From IMG/VR virus record IMGVR_UViG_3300017748_000173, positions 1 to 21,685 of that record: a stretch of 21,685 nt of DNA; one strand, written 5' to 3'. The notes beneath the pieces were generated by a model. That model saw nothing but the letters and a program-made list of their open reading frames with translations. It searched no databases and had not been told where the DNA came from. Position 1 is the stretch's first letter. Each line of letters starts with the position of its first letter. A program made the position numbers and the translations under genes. Positions 1 through 7,324 of the stretch are shown here, piece by piece. This DNA is from a virus.

Positions 1-1
1 C

Positions 2-1297
2 CCAGGCCCACAACCATTGAGAGAATGTCTTGTTAAAATTGAAGGTATGCTTCAAAACATTCCTAATGGTTCTATGCTGAAACCTATTCAAGCACATGAC
101 ATTATGTGCCATATTGCTGATGCCGTTCTTAGTGGTGGTATTCGTCGTGCGGCTATGATTAGTCTATTTTCAGCAGATGACCATGAAATGATTGCGTGTA
201 AATCTGGCAATTGGTGGGAAAATAATGCTCAAAGAGGAAGAGCGAATAACTCTGCCGTTTTGCTACGACATCGTGTAAAAAAACCTTTCTTTATGGATTT
301 GTGGAGCAGAATCAAAGCCTCTGGTTCAGGGGAACCCGGAATTTACTTTAATAATGATAAAGACTGGGGAACAAACCCCTGCTGTGAAATTGCTCTACGA
401 CCCTATCAGTTCTGCAATCTTACTGAAGTAAATGCTTCAAATGTAATTGACCAAGCAGATTTAGAATCAAGAGTTTCAGCCGCCGCTTTCCTCGGAACAC
501 TTCAAGCAGGATATACTGATTTTCATTATCTTCGTGAAGTTTGGAGAAAGAATACAGAAAAAGATGCTTTACTTGGTGTTTCAATGACAGGTATTGCTTC
601 AAATGTTGTTGAGCATTTAGATTTAGAAATGGCCGCCTATGAAGTTAAGAAAGAGAATGAGCGTGTTTCTAAGTTAATTGGAATTAATCCTGCTTCACGA
701 ACAACCTGCGTTAAACCTGCTGGAACGACATCTCTTGTTCTTGGAACATCAAGTGGCATTCATGCTTGGCATGATGATTATTATATTCGCCGTGTTCGTG
801 TTGGTAAAAATGAAGCGATTTATTCTTATCTTTCAGAAAATCATCCTCAGTTAGTTGAAGATGAGTTCTTTAATCCTATTGAACAAGCAGTTATTAGTAT
901 TCCGCAAAAAGCCCCAGAAGGTGCAATTATGCGCCACGAATCGGTATTTGATTTGTTAGAGCGAGTTAAGAACTTTAGCATTCGTTGGGTTGGTGCAGGA
1001 CATAATGATGGTTTGAATACACACAATGTTTCAGCGACAGTTTCTATTAAAGAAGACGAATGGGAATCGGTTGCCGAATGGATGTGGATTAACCGACATT
1101 ATTACAACGGCCTATCTGTTCTTCCGTATGACGGCGGAACCTACAAACAGGCTCCCTTTGAAACCTGTGATAAAGAAACATTCAATGAATTAAGCAAGTC
1201 TCTTACAGAAGTTGATTTAACTCAAGTCTTGGAAACCCAAGATAATACCGACCTTTCAGGTGAATTGGCCTGTGCGGGTGGAGCGTGTGAAATCTAG
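2..1297 (+). CDS. Adenosylcobalamin-dependent ribonucleoside-triphosphate reductase (class II, monomeric), C-terminal part
   Basis: This gene is cut by the left edge of the window; the reading frame is open from base 2, so the true start lies outside. It reduces ribonucleotides to deoxyribonucleotides with a B12 radical. Catalytic residues are visible: Asn-Pro-Cys-Cys-Glu encoded around 374-388, in which the Cys at 380-382 matches the thiyl-radical Cys408 of the Lactobacillus enzyme and the Glu two residues on matches Glu410. The second redox Cys (413-415) follows at exactly the expected spacing of 11. A KPAGTTSLVLGTSSGIH stretch (from about 710) is typical of the monomeric RTPR type. The C-terminus ends CAGGACEI, giving the CxxxxC pair that relays electrons from thioredoxin. 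It supplies dNTPs for the replication genes further right. Assignment to the monomeric RTPR subgroup is from motif recognition only. Confidence 0.93.
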   Translation, partial: PGPQPLRECLVKIEGMLQNIPNGSMLKPIQAHDIMCHIADAVLSGGIRRAAMISLFSADDHEMIACKSGNWWENNAQRGRANNSAVLLRHRVKKPFFMDLWSRIKASGSGEPGIYFNNDKDWGTNPCCEIALRPYQFCNLTEVNASNVIDQADLESRVSAAAFLGTLQAGYTDFHYLREVWRKNTEKDALLGVSMTGIASNVVEHLDLEMAAYEVKKENERVSKLIGINPASRTTCVKPAGTTSLVLGTSSGIHAWHDDYYIRRVRVGKNEAIYSYLSENHPQLVEDEFFNPIEQAVISIPQKAPEGAIMRHESVFDLLERVKNFSIRWVGAGHNDGLNTHNVSATVSIKEDEWESVAEWMWINRHYYNGLSVLPYDGGTYKQAPFETCDKETFNELSKSLTEVDLTQVLETQDNTDLSGELACAGGACEI

Positions 1298-1305
1298 GTG
1301 AGAAT

Positions 1306-1677
1306 ATGACAACGCTTTTTAATTCCTATAAGGAATGTGAAAGTGTAATTATCCAAATGTGCGATTATAATGATAATGCGATTCTTGATAAGATAATGAT
1401 GGCTATTAATGTCTGTCATTCTCTTCAAGATGATAAAGAAAAAATATGGAGACTTTCTCAAACCTTTGTCAAATGTCTTTGGAATAATGATGATGCTATC
1501 CGTAAAGGGTTTCATAAATATTTTAGAGAAGAGGCAACAAAAATAAAACAAATGTTAGAATATCATGAAAAGAAATGCCCTAAACAAAACTGTAAAGTGT
1601 GTATTCATGAAAATAATATAAAAGAAAAAATGGTGAAAATGTATGAAAGAAAAAGACCCAGAGTATATTCTCAATAA
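1306..1677 (+). CDS. Unrecognised 123-residue protein with C-terminal Cys/His cluster
   Basis: I do not recognise this protein. It starts at an ATG eight bases after the reductase stop, with GGTGA as ribosome binding site in between. The first 85 residues look helical and mixed in charge. A Cys/His cluster follows (His87, Cys91, Cys96, Cys99, His101; C-x4-C-x2-C), suggesting a small metal site, probably zinc. The end is strongly basic (KMYERKRPR), which would suit nucleic-acid binding. The last 35 bases overlap the next small gene in another frame. Function is unknown; a DNA- or RNA-binding accessory protein is a guess. Confidence 0.7.
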   Translation: MTTLFNSYKECESVIIQMCDYNDNAILDKIMMAINVCHSLQDDKEKIWRLSQTFVKCLWNNDDAIRKGFHKYFREEATKIKQMLEYHEKKCPKQNCKVCIHENNIKEKMVKMYERKRPRVYSQ

Positions 1678-1804
1678 GAGAAAGAATAAACGGATTGCTA
1701 CTCGTTGTAGAATCTGTGGAAATCAATTGCTTTTAGCAGAAGAAATTGAAAAAGAAATGCACAATTATTGTGATAAAGATAATAAAAATATGTATGTGAT
1801 GTGA
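1643..1804 (+). CDS. Small zinc-finger-like protein (53 residues)
   Basis: A short open frame starting with ATG at 1643, seven bases after a GGTGA site at 1632-1636, inside the end of the preceding gene. The protein has Cys22-x2-Cys25-Gly and then His40-x2-Cys43 (MHNYC), a plausible single zinc site, with a basic N-terminal half. The same layout (CxxCG, then MHxxC) recurs in the 62-residue protein at 3789-3977, which supports both being real. The stop at 1802-1804 lies just before the next start at 1809. Function unknown; such viral microproteins often bind nucleic acid or host factors, but nothing here proves that. Confidence 0.6.
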   Translation: MKEKDPEYILNKRKNKRIATRCRICGNQLLLAEEIEKEMHNYCDKDNKNMYVM

Positions 1805-1808
1805 TTTA

Positions 1809-2945
1809 ATGTCAAAAATTTTAATTAAAAAACCCGATGATTCGGGTGAAAGATATACAACTGAAATTACCTGTGGAACTTATCATTTCGTGGAAGCAAC
1901 GATAACCCCAGATAGGTCAAAGAAAGACCCTGTTTTGGGGGGTATTGAATCCTATTGGAATCATTTGCTTTCAGCAAAGAAAATATATTCATACAATTAT
2001 GGAGGCAATGGATTCGGAGCCACCTTTAACCATTTAGTTAAAATTGGTTCTTGTCCTGTTCTGCTTTCTCGTTCAGGTATTCGTTATGAGATTAATGGCA
2101 AAGTTGCTAATAAAGCAGATATTGTTTCTGCTCTGGCTCGCTTAACATACAAATCATGTTTTGAAGACAGCCCTGAAAAACTATTACTAACTCTTTATTC
2201 AACTCTAAATCTCCCTACTGATGTAAAGTATTGTTTGGAAAATCGTATTCCTTTTTTCTTTTATGATTTTACTCAAGGGCGTGATAAAATTGAAGTCCGT
2301 CTTAATTGTCAGCAGATTAGCGATAAAGAAATCGCAGTTGAAATTAGCGACGGTCTTTGGGGAACAATGTCAGTCCGAGAACTAAATACTTTCTGTAATT
2401 TCTATCTTCATGGAAAGAAAGTAGGTTCTTGGGTCAATATTAGCCCAGATGAACTTTATTATCGTTTAATGGATGAAGAGGGTTCGGAATCAAGCATGAA
2501 GGTAATGAGGGCTTTTCTTGCCCAAAACCGAACGCAGGATATTGTTGAACAACGAGCAATTGAATTGGTTCAAGAACTTCTCAGACAATACCCTGATAGG
2601 CTCAAGGCTTCCTTTGATGTGGATGGCAACCTCTATTCTCTTTATGTGAAAGGTCAAGATTATGATTGGAAACTTACAGACACAAAGTTTAAGTCGGAAA
2701 TACAAATGGTTTCAACTTATGTTTGGCAACCAGTCTCAAAAAGTGAGTTAGAAGACATGGATTGGAGAGGCCCAATCTGTATTGACAATATGGCAAAGGG
2801 TTCTTCACTTGGCGACCAATTCGCCGCAAGAGCGTTAGCCTTATTAAATGACTCTTTTACTATACAAATTGTAAGCACCATCCGACGCTATCTTGTCGGT
2901 AATAAAAATGAAAATAGGTTTGATTTTAATGAAATTGAAATGTGA
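1809..2945 (+). CDS. Unrecognised 378-residue protein
   Basis: A long frame with ATG start behind GTGAT at 1801-1805. I recognise no family. The protein looks soluble and globular: no signal peptide or membrane segment, mixed alpha/beta composition, glycine-rich YNYGGNGFG near residue 63, and a helical acidic region around 215-270. No P-loop, metal triad or zinc site stands out. It overlaps the start of the TFB gene by 17 bases, so the two are probably translationally coupled and expressed together. Its size and its place between nucleotide metabolism and transcription genes suggest an early-expressed function, but this is inference. Confidence 0.8.
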   Translation: MSKILIKKPDDSGERYTTEITCGTYHFVEATITPDRSKKDPVLGGIESYWNHLLSAKKIYSYNYGGNGFGATFNHLVKIGSCPVLLSRSGIRYEINGKVANKADIVSALARLTYKSCFEDSPEKLLLTLYSTLNLPTDVKYCLENRIPFFFYDFTQGRDKIEVRLNCQQISDKEIAVEISDGLWGTMSVRELNTFCNFYLHGKKVGSWVNISPDELYYRLMDEEGSESSMKVMRAFLAQNRTQDIVEQRAIELVQELLRQYPDRLKASFDVDGNLYSLYVKGQDYDWKLTDTKFKSEIQMVSTYVWQPVSKSELEDMDWRGPICIDNMAKGSSLGDQFAARALALLNDSFTIQIVSTIRRYLVGNKNENRFDFNEIEM

Positions 2946-3795
2946 AGAATGCGGAAGCCGAAACAACGAATTTGATGAGTCTCTCGGAGAAACCGTCTGT
3001 TCGGAGTGTGGGCTTGTTCTTGATGTTGAAATCTTTGAACAAACCACTTTGGGAATCAAAGGAGGAGAAGCCTCCCATACTGCTAACTTAGATTTGTTCA
3101 ATCGTGGTCTGGGTTCATCTATTGGAGGAGACTTGAAAACATTAAAGTCTCCAACAGTTAGAAAGACAGTTAATTCTGTTTTACCTCCGCATATTATGGA
3201 AGGTTTGCATAACTGTAATATGGTCTTTGCTCCATTTAGTCATCTCTTGAATCAAGAAGAAATGCATAAACTGTATCTTGAATTATTCAATAAAGGTATC
3301 TTTTCAACTAGCGACACTTATGAAACAAGAGCAGTATCTATTGTTTATTTCATGTTATTGAATCAAGGCGTTCCTCATACCTATGAAGAAGTGGCTTTAG
3401 ATTTATCTTCAGAGATACCAAAAGCAAAAAAGGTTATCAAGAAAGTAAAGAAACATTTGGGCTTTAGGCCCATTCGTGAGAATTACTACTTCCTTTTAGA
3501 CAGAGTGCTTTCTAAGTTAAATGCTGGAAATGACTTCAACAAAGAAGCGGCCAAGACAATGGAATATTTTGAATCTATTCTTGAGGCAAACGATTTTAAT
3601 AAATCGGTTATACACTATGAGTGTATTTGTTGGATTACTGCAAATGTGATTCTTTCACACACAGAAATTACACAAAAATACATTTGTGAAAAAACAAATA
3701 GAAAAAGAGATAGTTTAATGAAAAACACTAAAACCCTATTATCCTATCTTAATCTGACGAAAGTCAAAGAAATACGGGGGAAAAAATTATGGTAA
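2929..3795 (+). CDS. Transcription initiation factor B (TFB/TFIIB homologue)
   Basis: A 288-residue homologue of archaeal TFB, which bridges TBP-bound promoter DNA and RNA polymerase. The N-terminal zinc ribbon is complete: Cys5-x2-Cys8 and Cys24-x2-Cys27. A reader/linker-like stretch follows (NRGLGSSIGG, about residues 58-67), matching the conserved 'kGLgt.IG' of TFBs. Two helical cyclin-like repeats then span roughly 85-185 and 190-285. The second repeat contains an HTH-like segment (about 244-275) that could contact a BRE element. I chose ATG 2929 because AGGTTTGAT precedes it and it places the ribbon at the N-terminus; an upstream in-frame TTG at 2893 would add 12 residues. A virus-borne TFB probably redirects host polymerase to viral promoters. 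Confidence 0.9.
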   Translation: MKLKCEECGSRNNEFDESLGETVCSECGLVLDVEIFEQTTLGIKGGEASHTANLDLFNRGLGSSIGGDLKTLKSPTVRKTVNSVLPPHIMEGLHNCNMVFAPFSHLLNQEEMHKLYLELFNKGIFSTSDTYETRAVSIVYFMLLNQGVPHTYEEVALDLSSEIPKAKKVIKKVKKHLGFRPIRENYYFLLDRVLSKLNAGNDFNKEAAKTMEYFESILEANDFNKSVIHYECICWITANVILSHTEITQKYICEKTNRKRDSLMKNTKTLLSYLNLTKVKEIRGKKLW

Positions 3796-3977
3796 GAACT
3801 AAAAACAACAAATTGGAAGTATATCATGCTATTACGAAGTGCGATAAATGTGGAACAGATATGAGCCGTCAAGAGGCGAGGCTTTGGGTAAATGATGGAG
3901 AAGTGTATGCTATGCACCAAAATTGTTTTCCAAGAAAAGTCCGTATTGAACGAGGATATATTGAGGTGAAACAATGA
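3789..3977 (+). CDS. Small zinc-finger-like protein (62 residues)
   Basis: ATG at 3789 overlaps the TFB stop and is preceded by a GGGGG run within the TFB end. The protein carries Cys18-x2-Cys21-Gly and His43-x2-Cys46 (AMHQNC), the same arrangement as in the small protein at 1643-1804, with a basic tail. This fits a single zinc-binding treble-clef or LIM-like knuckle. It lies between TFB and a MazG-like enzyme, with a 4-base ATGA overlap to the latter. Function unknown; a transcription-related partner of the adjacent TFB is possible but unproven. Confidence 0.75.
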   Translation: MVRTKNNKLEVYHAITKCDKCGTDMSRQEARLWVNDGEVYAMHQNCFPRKVRIERGYIEVKQ

Positions 3978-4300
3978 CATTTATTAGAGAATGGAATAAT
4001 ATAGCGAAAAAGGTCTACAAGAACGCTGTTAATCATGGCTTTTGGAAAGAAGAACCGAATGATGGTGAACGCATGGCTTTGATTCATGCGGAAATTAGCG
4101 AAGCACTTGAGGCGTTGCGTGATGGAAACCCATCATCTTCAAAGATTATGGAGTTTAGTAATCTTGAAGAAGAATTAGCCGATGCAGTAATTCGCATTAT
4201 GGATTATGCTTTCGGAAAAGATTTAGATATTGCAGGAGCAATTCTAGCAAAAATGGAATATAATGAAAGCCGTGAATTTATGCATGGCAAAACTTTTTGA
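3974..4300 (+). CDS. MazG-like nucleoside triphosphate pyrophosphohydrolase
   Basis: A 108-residue all-helical protein with the metal-binding pattern of the MazG/dUTPase-2 superfamily: Glu40-x2-Glu43 in HAEISEALEA, then Glu67-x2-Asp70 in EEELADAVIRI. These acidic residues hold magnesium for hydrolysis of NTPs to NMP and pyrophosphate. A single MazG domain of about 100 residues is usual in viruses. Start ATG 3974 overlaps the previous stop and is preceded by AGGTGA. The likely role is cleaning the nucleotide pool (for example dUTP or damaged dNTPs) or lowering host (p)ppGpp, as proposed for phage MazG; the substrate cannot be read from sequence. Confidence 0.85.
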   Translation: MTFIREWNNIAKKVYKNAVNHGFWKEEPNDGERMALIHAEISEALEALRDGNPSSSKIMEFSNLEEELADAVIRIMDYAFGKDLDIAGAILAKMEYNESREFMHGKTF

Positions 4301-4310
4301 GGTGAATAAG

Positions 4311-4493
4311 ATGAGAGAAGATAAATTAATAACAGGTTTTACTTGTATTTGCCTTGGTGATGTGCCTTTTGGTCATTGTCCAACGGTGGTTCAATGGAAA
4401 CCAACAGATAAAACAGCAGAATGTCTTGAGTGTCAGCGAGTCTGGGATTTAGAAGCAATTAGATATACAAAAGAAATGGGAGGATGGGATTAA
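4311..4493 (+). CDS. Cys-rich 60-residue protein ending Gly-Gly-Trp-Asp
   Basis: ATG 4311 follows GAGGTGAATAAG, a good ribosome site; an in-frame ATG at 4263 inside the MazG gene is less likely. Potential metal ligands are Cys12, Cys14, His22, Cys23 and a CxxC (LECQ) near residue 40. The C-terminus reads YTKEMGGWD. A di-glycine followed by two residues, in the gene immediately before an E1-like enzyme and with a JAMM protease downstream, is what a ubiquitin-like precursor could look like. Against this, the two glycine codons also form the Shine-Dalgarno site of the E1 gene, and the Cys-rich body looks more like a zinc ribbon than a beta-grasp. Function open. Confidence 0.75.
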   Translation: MREDKLITGFTCICLGDVPFGHCPTVVQWKPTDKTAECLECQRVWDLEAIRYTKEMGGWD

Positions 4494-5050
4494 TGAGAAA
4501 AATATTAGTGATTGGAGCAGGTGGAATTGGAAGTTTTCTAATTCCTCTTTTAGATAAAGTTGGTCTTTATGATATTAAAGTTGCTGACCCTGATTCAGTA
4601 GAGGAAAAGAATATACCTTATCAAAATTTTGATAAGGAACATATCGGAAAGAATAAAGCCGTAGTTATGGAAAAATCTTATGAATCAATCAATCATGGGA
4701 CTCAATATCCTATTTTAACCAAGAAGCAGATGCAAGGCTATGACCTTGTGATTTGTTGTGTTGATAACTTGAGCGTGAGGCGAACCTTATACAACACAAG
4801 TCTTAAATGGTTAGACCTGCGAGCGCAAGGCAGAAATGCCGCCCTTGTGTCGCACAAGGCCGACCCCAAAATGTATGATATGCTTTTAGCAGGTGAAGAA
4901 GGTTCTTTCAGTTGCCAAGGGGATTCATGGGATGGAACAAATAAAGGAGTTCATTTTATGCAAGTCGCAATCGCTGGATTAGGCGCACAATGGACGCAAA
5001 GGTTCTTCAACGGAGAAGAAGTAAAAGAATACACCGTATTAAATATGTAA
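4493..5050 (+). CDS. E1/ThiF/MoeB-like adenylyltransferase
   Basis: A 185-residue Rossmann-type protein of the E1/ThiF superfamily, whose members adenylate the C-terminal glycine of ubiquitin-like proteins or sulfur carriers. Seen: nucleotide loop GAGGIGS (8-14), acidic DPDSVEEKN (32-40), Asn40 and Gln44, Lys53/Lys55 in IGKNKA, and CCVDN with Asp91. A candidate catalytic cysteine is Cys141 (SFSCQGD). The Arg normally found in the NxxRQ motif is Tyr43. Length is short compared with MoeB (about 250), as in many phage ThiF proteins. I chose ATG 4493 over 4484 because GGGAGGAT overlaps the latter. The first base overlaps the preceding stop. A JAMM protease lies two genes on, suggesting a joint pathway. 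Confidence 0.88.
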   Translation: MRKILVIGAGGIGSFLIPLLDKVGLYDIKVADPDSVEEKNIPYQNFDKEHIGKNKAVVMEKSYESINHGTQYPILTKKQMQGYDLVICCVDNLSVRRTLYNTSLKWLDLRAQGRNAALVSHKADPKMYDMLLAGEEGSFSCQGDSWDGTNKGVHFMQVAIAGLGAQWTQRFFNGEEVKEYTVLNM

Positions 5051-5062
5051 GGAGGAATAAAT

Positions 5063-6205
5063 ATGCCAAAATATACCGCAGAAGAAATAGCCACGCTTGT
5101 TGTAATGAGAAGTGCAGGTAATACCTATCAAGAGATTAGTGATGTAATTTTCCAAAAGTTTGGAAACAGTCGCAAACCTAATCCCTTGCGAGTGAAATAT
5201 GAGTCTATTGTTTCAACAAAAGACTCGGTAAAGGACAAGATTACGAAGAATCTAAAAGTTCAGACTATCAGTAGTGAAAAGAACTGGCGTGGTGAAAATG
5301 CTACCCGTCGCCAATTGAGAACATTAGCGGCTCTTTCTTCTCCTGAATCTTCTCTTTCAGAAAGAATGATTTTAGCAGATTCCTTTGAACAGAAAGGGAT
5401 GACTAAAGGTGAAGCCTCTGACCTTATTCAATTGAATATGAATAAAGAAGAGCCTAAGGAAGAAAAACCAAAGCAAGTAGTTTTGACACCTAAAAAACCA
5501 AAACAAAACAAGAAAAAGAGACACTACGGGCGTTGGACTCCTGCACAAAAGATTCTTTTGTTTCAACTTAGAAGTTCTGATAAGAAATGGAACGAAATTG
5601 CTGAAGTTTTAGGTAGAACCGAAAAGGCTTGTGTTCTCAAGAGAAGTGAAATGCAAAAAATGGGTGTTTGGGATGAGATGAAACAGGCTCAAAAGAAGGC
5701 TAAAACTGAGAAGTATGACCAATCTATACCCGAACCAACTGCAATTGAAGCATTCGTTGAAAAGCATGGAAATCCACGCACTCGCCACATTTCAAAGGAC
5801 GAGAAGGAAATGCTTCTCAAGATTGATGAGAAGTTGAGTAAGCAAATTGAAAGGGAACTTGAAGAGTCTTATGAGCCTTCTTGGAGTCATTCTCAAGATA
5901 TGCAAATCTTGGTTAATTTCTATGAAATGTCCATTGATGAAGTTAGAGATGCATTTGCACGACCTTACTGGGTTGTTGCTCAAAGACTTGAAATGCTTTT
6001 TGATTCTTCAGAACCAGAGCATATTGCTATGCTTGTGGAGGCTTCGGACATCGTTATGAAGCGGAAGAGTCCACGAACCGAGAAGCCCCAAAAGCCTTCA
6101 CGAAAGGAACGCAGGGCGGCGAAAAAGGCCAATAAGCGAGCCGCTAAGGTTGCTCGCCTTGAGGCTAAACTGGAACAAAAATTGAACCGACTACGAGGTG
6201 AATAA
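5063..6205 (+). CDS. Three-repeat Myb/SANT-like DNA-binding protein with Lys/Arg-rich tail
   Basis: A 380-residue protein behind a strong GGAGG site. Three segments share one helix-turn-helix pattern with a leading aromatic residue: about 3-47 (YTAEEIATLVVMRSAG), 157-200 (RWTPAQKILLFQLRS then WNEIAEVLGRT), and 273-313 (SWSHSQDMQILVNFYEMS then VRDAFAR). This resembles Myb/SANT-type repeats. Linkers are lysine-rich (129-155) and the tail from about 333 is almost all Lys, Arg and Ala, partly a predicted helix or coiled coil. It very probably binds DNA, as a regulator or as a nucleoid-type architectural protein. It lies between the E1-like and JAMM genes, so it might be a target of that pathway, which is speculation. 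Repeat homology was judged by eye. Confidence 0.78.
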   Translation: MPKYTAEEIATLVVMRSAGNTYQEISDVIFQKFGNSRKPNPLRVKYESIVSTKDSVKDKITKNLKVQTISSEKNWRGENATRRQLRTLAALSSPESSLSERMILADSFEQKGMTKGEASDLIQLNMNKEEPKEEKPKQVVLTPKKPKQNKKKRHYGRWTPAQKILLFQLRSSDKKWNEIAEVLGRTEKACVLKRSEMQKMGVWDEMKQAQKKAKTEKYDQSIPEPTAIEAFVEKHGNPRTRHISKDEKEMLLKIDEKLSKQIERELEESYEPSWSHSQDMQILVNFYEMSIDEVRDAFARPYWVVAQRLEMLFDSSEPEHIAMLVEASDIVMKRKSPRTEKPQKPSRKERRAAKKANKRAAKVARLEAKLEQKLNRLRGE

Positions 6206-6207
6206 AC

Positions 6208-6792
6208 ATGGGAAGAATTAAAGATAAAATGATAAAAGACAATAATGAAGATAATGATGATGGTTATATTCATCATCAAATTGAACAAGCAGAATTGGAG
6301 TATTTCCGACAAAAAGCGATTGAAGACATCAAGAACCACTTTGAGATTCTTTTGGCTGAGCAACTTAGTTCTTGCGCTGGCTCAAGAGAAAAACTAGAAG
6401 GTGCTGCTATGCATCATTTAGAATTTCATGCAACTATTTGGAAGGCTTCAACAGAAACATTACCTCATCTTGAAGTGCAGGTTGTAATTGATGGAAAGAA
6501 CAATTGTTTCGTTTCTACCGGAAGTGCGGGCTATGTTGATTTCTTTCAACCACCAATCGGTATGACTCTTCCTATTCGTTGTTGGATTCATACTCATCCA
6601 TTTGGGGCCGCATATTTTAGTGGAACCGATATTCGGACTGTTTCTATTTGGGAACAAAATATGGAATGTGCTTATGTTCTTGGTGGAGACGGGCATTATG
6701 GCTTTTGGCAAAACAGTTTTAGTCCTAAGGCATTGGAAATTTATATGAACCATGAACCAGTTAAAATGCAAAAATGGGGTGAAGAAGAATGA
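6208..6792 (+). CDS. JAB1/MPN/Mov34 (JAMM) metalloprotease
   Basis: A 194-residue protein with a full JAMM zinc motif, CWIHTHPFGAAYFSGTD: His128-x-His130-Pro, then Ser138-x2-Asp141. Glu89 in HLEVQVV is a candidate for the upstream catalytic Glu. Such enzymes cut isopeptide or peptide bonds after the terminal glycine of ubiquitin-like proteins; phage versions also occur in tail-assembly modules. The N-terminal 50 residues are charged and helical. Start ATG 6208 follows GAGGTGAATAAAC. The nearby E1-like gene (4493) suggests a deubiquitinase-like or Ubl-precursor-processing role, but no recognised beta-grasp partner or E2 is in the window, and an unrelated substrate is possible. Confidence 0.88.
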   Translation: MGRIKDKMIKDNNEDNDDGYIHHQIEQAELEYFRQKAIEDIKNHFEILLAEQLSSCAGSREKLEGAAMHHLEFHATIWKASTETLPHLEVQVVIDGKNNCFVSTGSAGYVDFFQPPIGMTLPIRCWIHTHPFGAAYFSGTDIRTVSIWEQNMECAYVLGGDGHYGFWQNSFSPKALEIYMNHEPVKMQKWGEEE

Positions 6793-7106
6793 GGAAAACA
6801 ATTTCAACAGGACAAAAATTTAAGTCAATTAAAAGCGGATTAGATACTGCGGCAAAATATTCAGATAGGCCGAATCATTACTATGAGTCTATGCCTTTGA
6901 CGAAAAGGGCGGAACGCCATGCTAATAATCACCCTAATGATAAGAATGAACAAAAAACAGAAAAGGGCATTCAATGGGCTAAATCAAAGAAGACTGAGCG
7001 AGATAAGAAACTAAATGATTTTTACAAAACTCATGTTTATACATGGATTTCTCACGAAAGACGAGCATGGGTCGCTATTCCTCCAATGGAGGATGAGGAA
7101 GAATGA
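6789..7106 (+). CDS. Unrecognised basic 105-residue protein
   Basis: Starts with a 4-base ATGA overlap with the JAMM gene, using GGGTGA inside that gene's end. The protein is rich in Lys, Arg, His and Asn for the first 80 residues and ends in a short acidic tail (PPMEDEEE). A hydrophobic aromatic patch (VYTWISHERRAWVAI) sits at about 83-97. No known motif is seen. It is coupled to the GroES-like gene by another 4-base overlap, so it belongs to the same transcript. Basic composition suggests nucleic-acid or capsid-interior binding; this is only a guess. Confidence 0.75.
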   Translation: MRKTISTGQKFKSIKSGLDTAAKYSDRPNHYYESMPLTKRAERHANNHPNDKNEQKTEKGIQWAKSKKTERDKKLNDFYKTHVYTWISHERRAWVAIPPMEDEEE

Positions 7107-7324
7107 GAGCCATTGGTGAATATGTTTTAATTTCTGTTCCTCCTACTTTGGTAGGAGCAATTCAAATTAGAAATGATGGGTTTGGCTTGTGTGTTTCTGC
7201 ACCGAGTATGCCCGATATTGAAGGAAAGAAGGTTATGTTTGATTCAGACCAAAAATATCACGAACATGAAGATATGATTATTATTCATAAGAATTATCTT
7301 CTGCTTTGTTTGGAGGAAGAATAA
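7103..7324 (+). CDS. Minimal GroES-like co-chaperonin
   Basis: A 73-residue protein directly upstream of, and overlapping by one base, a GroEL gene. It can be aligned along GroES: IGEYVLISVPP matches the first strand (LHDRVIVKRKE), a short VGAIQI loop lies where GroES has its GroEL-binding mobile loop (GGIVL), GLCVSAP matches the GEVLAVG strand, KKVMFD matches DIVIFND, and the end MIIIHKNYLLLCLEE matches VLIMSESDILAIVE. The usual length is about 95, so the mobile loop and roof hairpin appear shortened, as if reduced. It would cap the viral GroEL ring. Position next to groEL is the strongest support; the sequence identity is low, so structure comparison is the proper test. Confidence 0.7.
   Translation: MRAIGEYVLISVPPTLVGAIQIRNDGFGLCVSAPSMPDIEGKKVMFDSDQKYHEHEDMIIIHKNYLLLCLEEE

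Noticed and set aside
1294-1551. Reverse-strand open frames here and elsewhere (for example 5980-6363, 14830-15240, 16301-16621).
   Set aside because: All lie opposite well-supported + strand genes, have no sensible protein character and lack ribosome sites; they reflect codon bias of the real genes.
6180-6205. The Myb-like protein ends NRLRGE, superficially like the RLRGG end of ubiquitin.
   Set aside because: Only one Gly before Glu, in a Lys/Arg-rich coiled tail with no beta-grasp; most likely chance.
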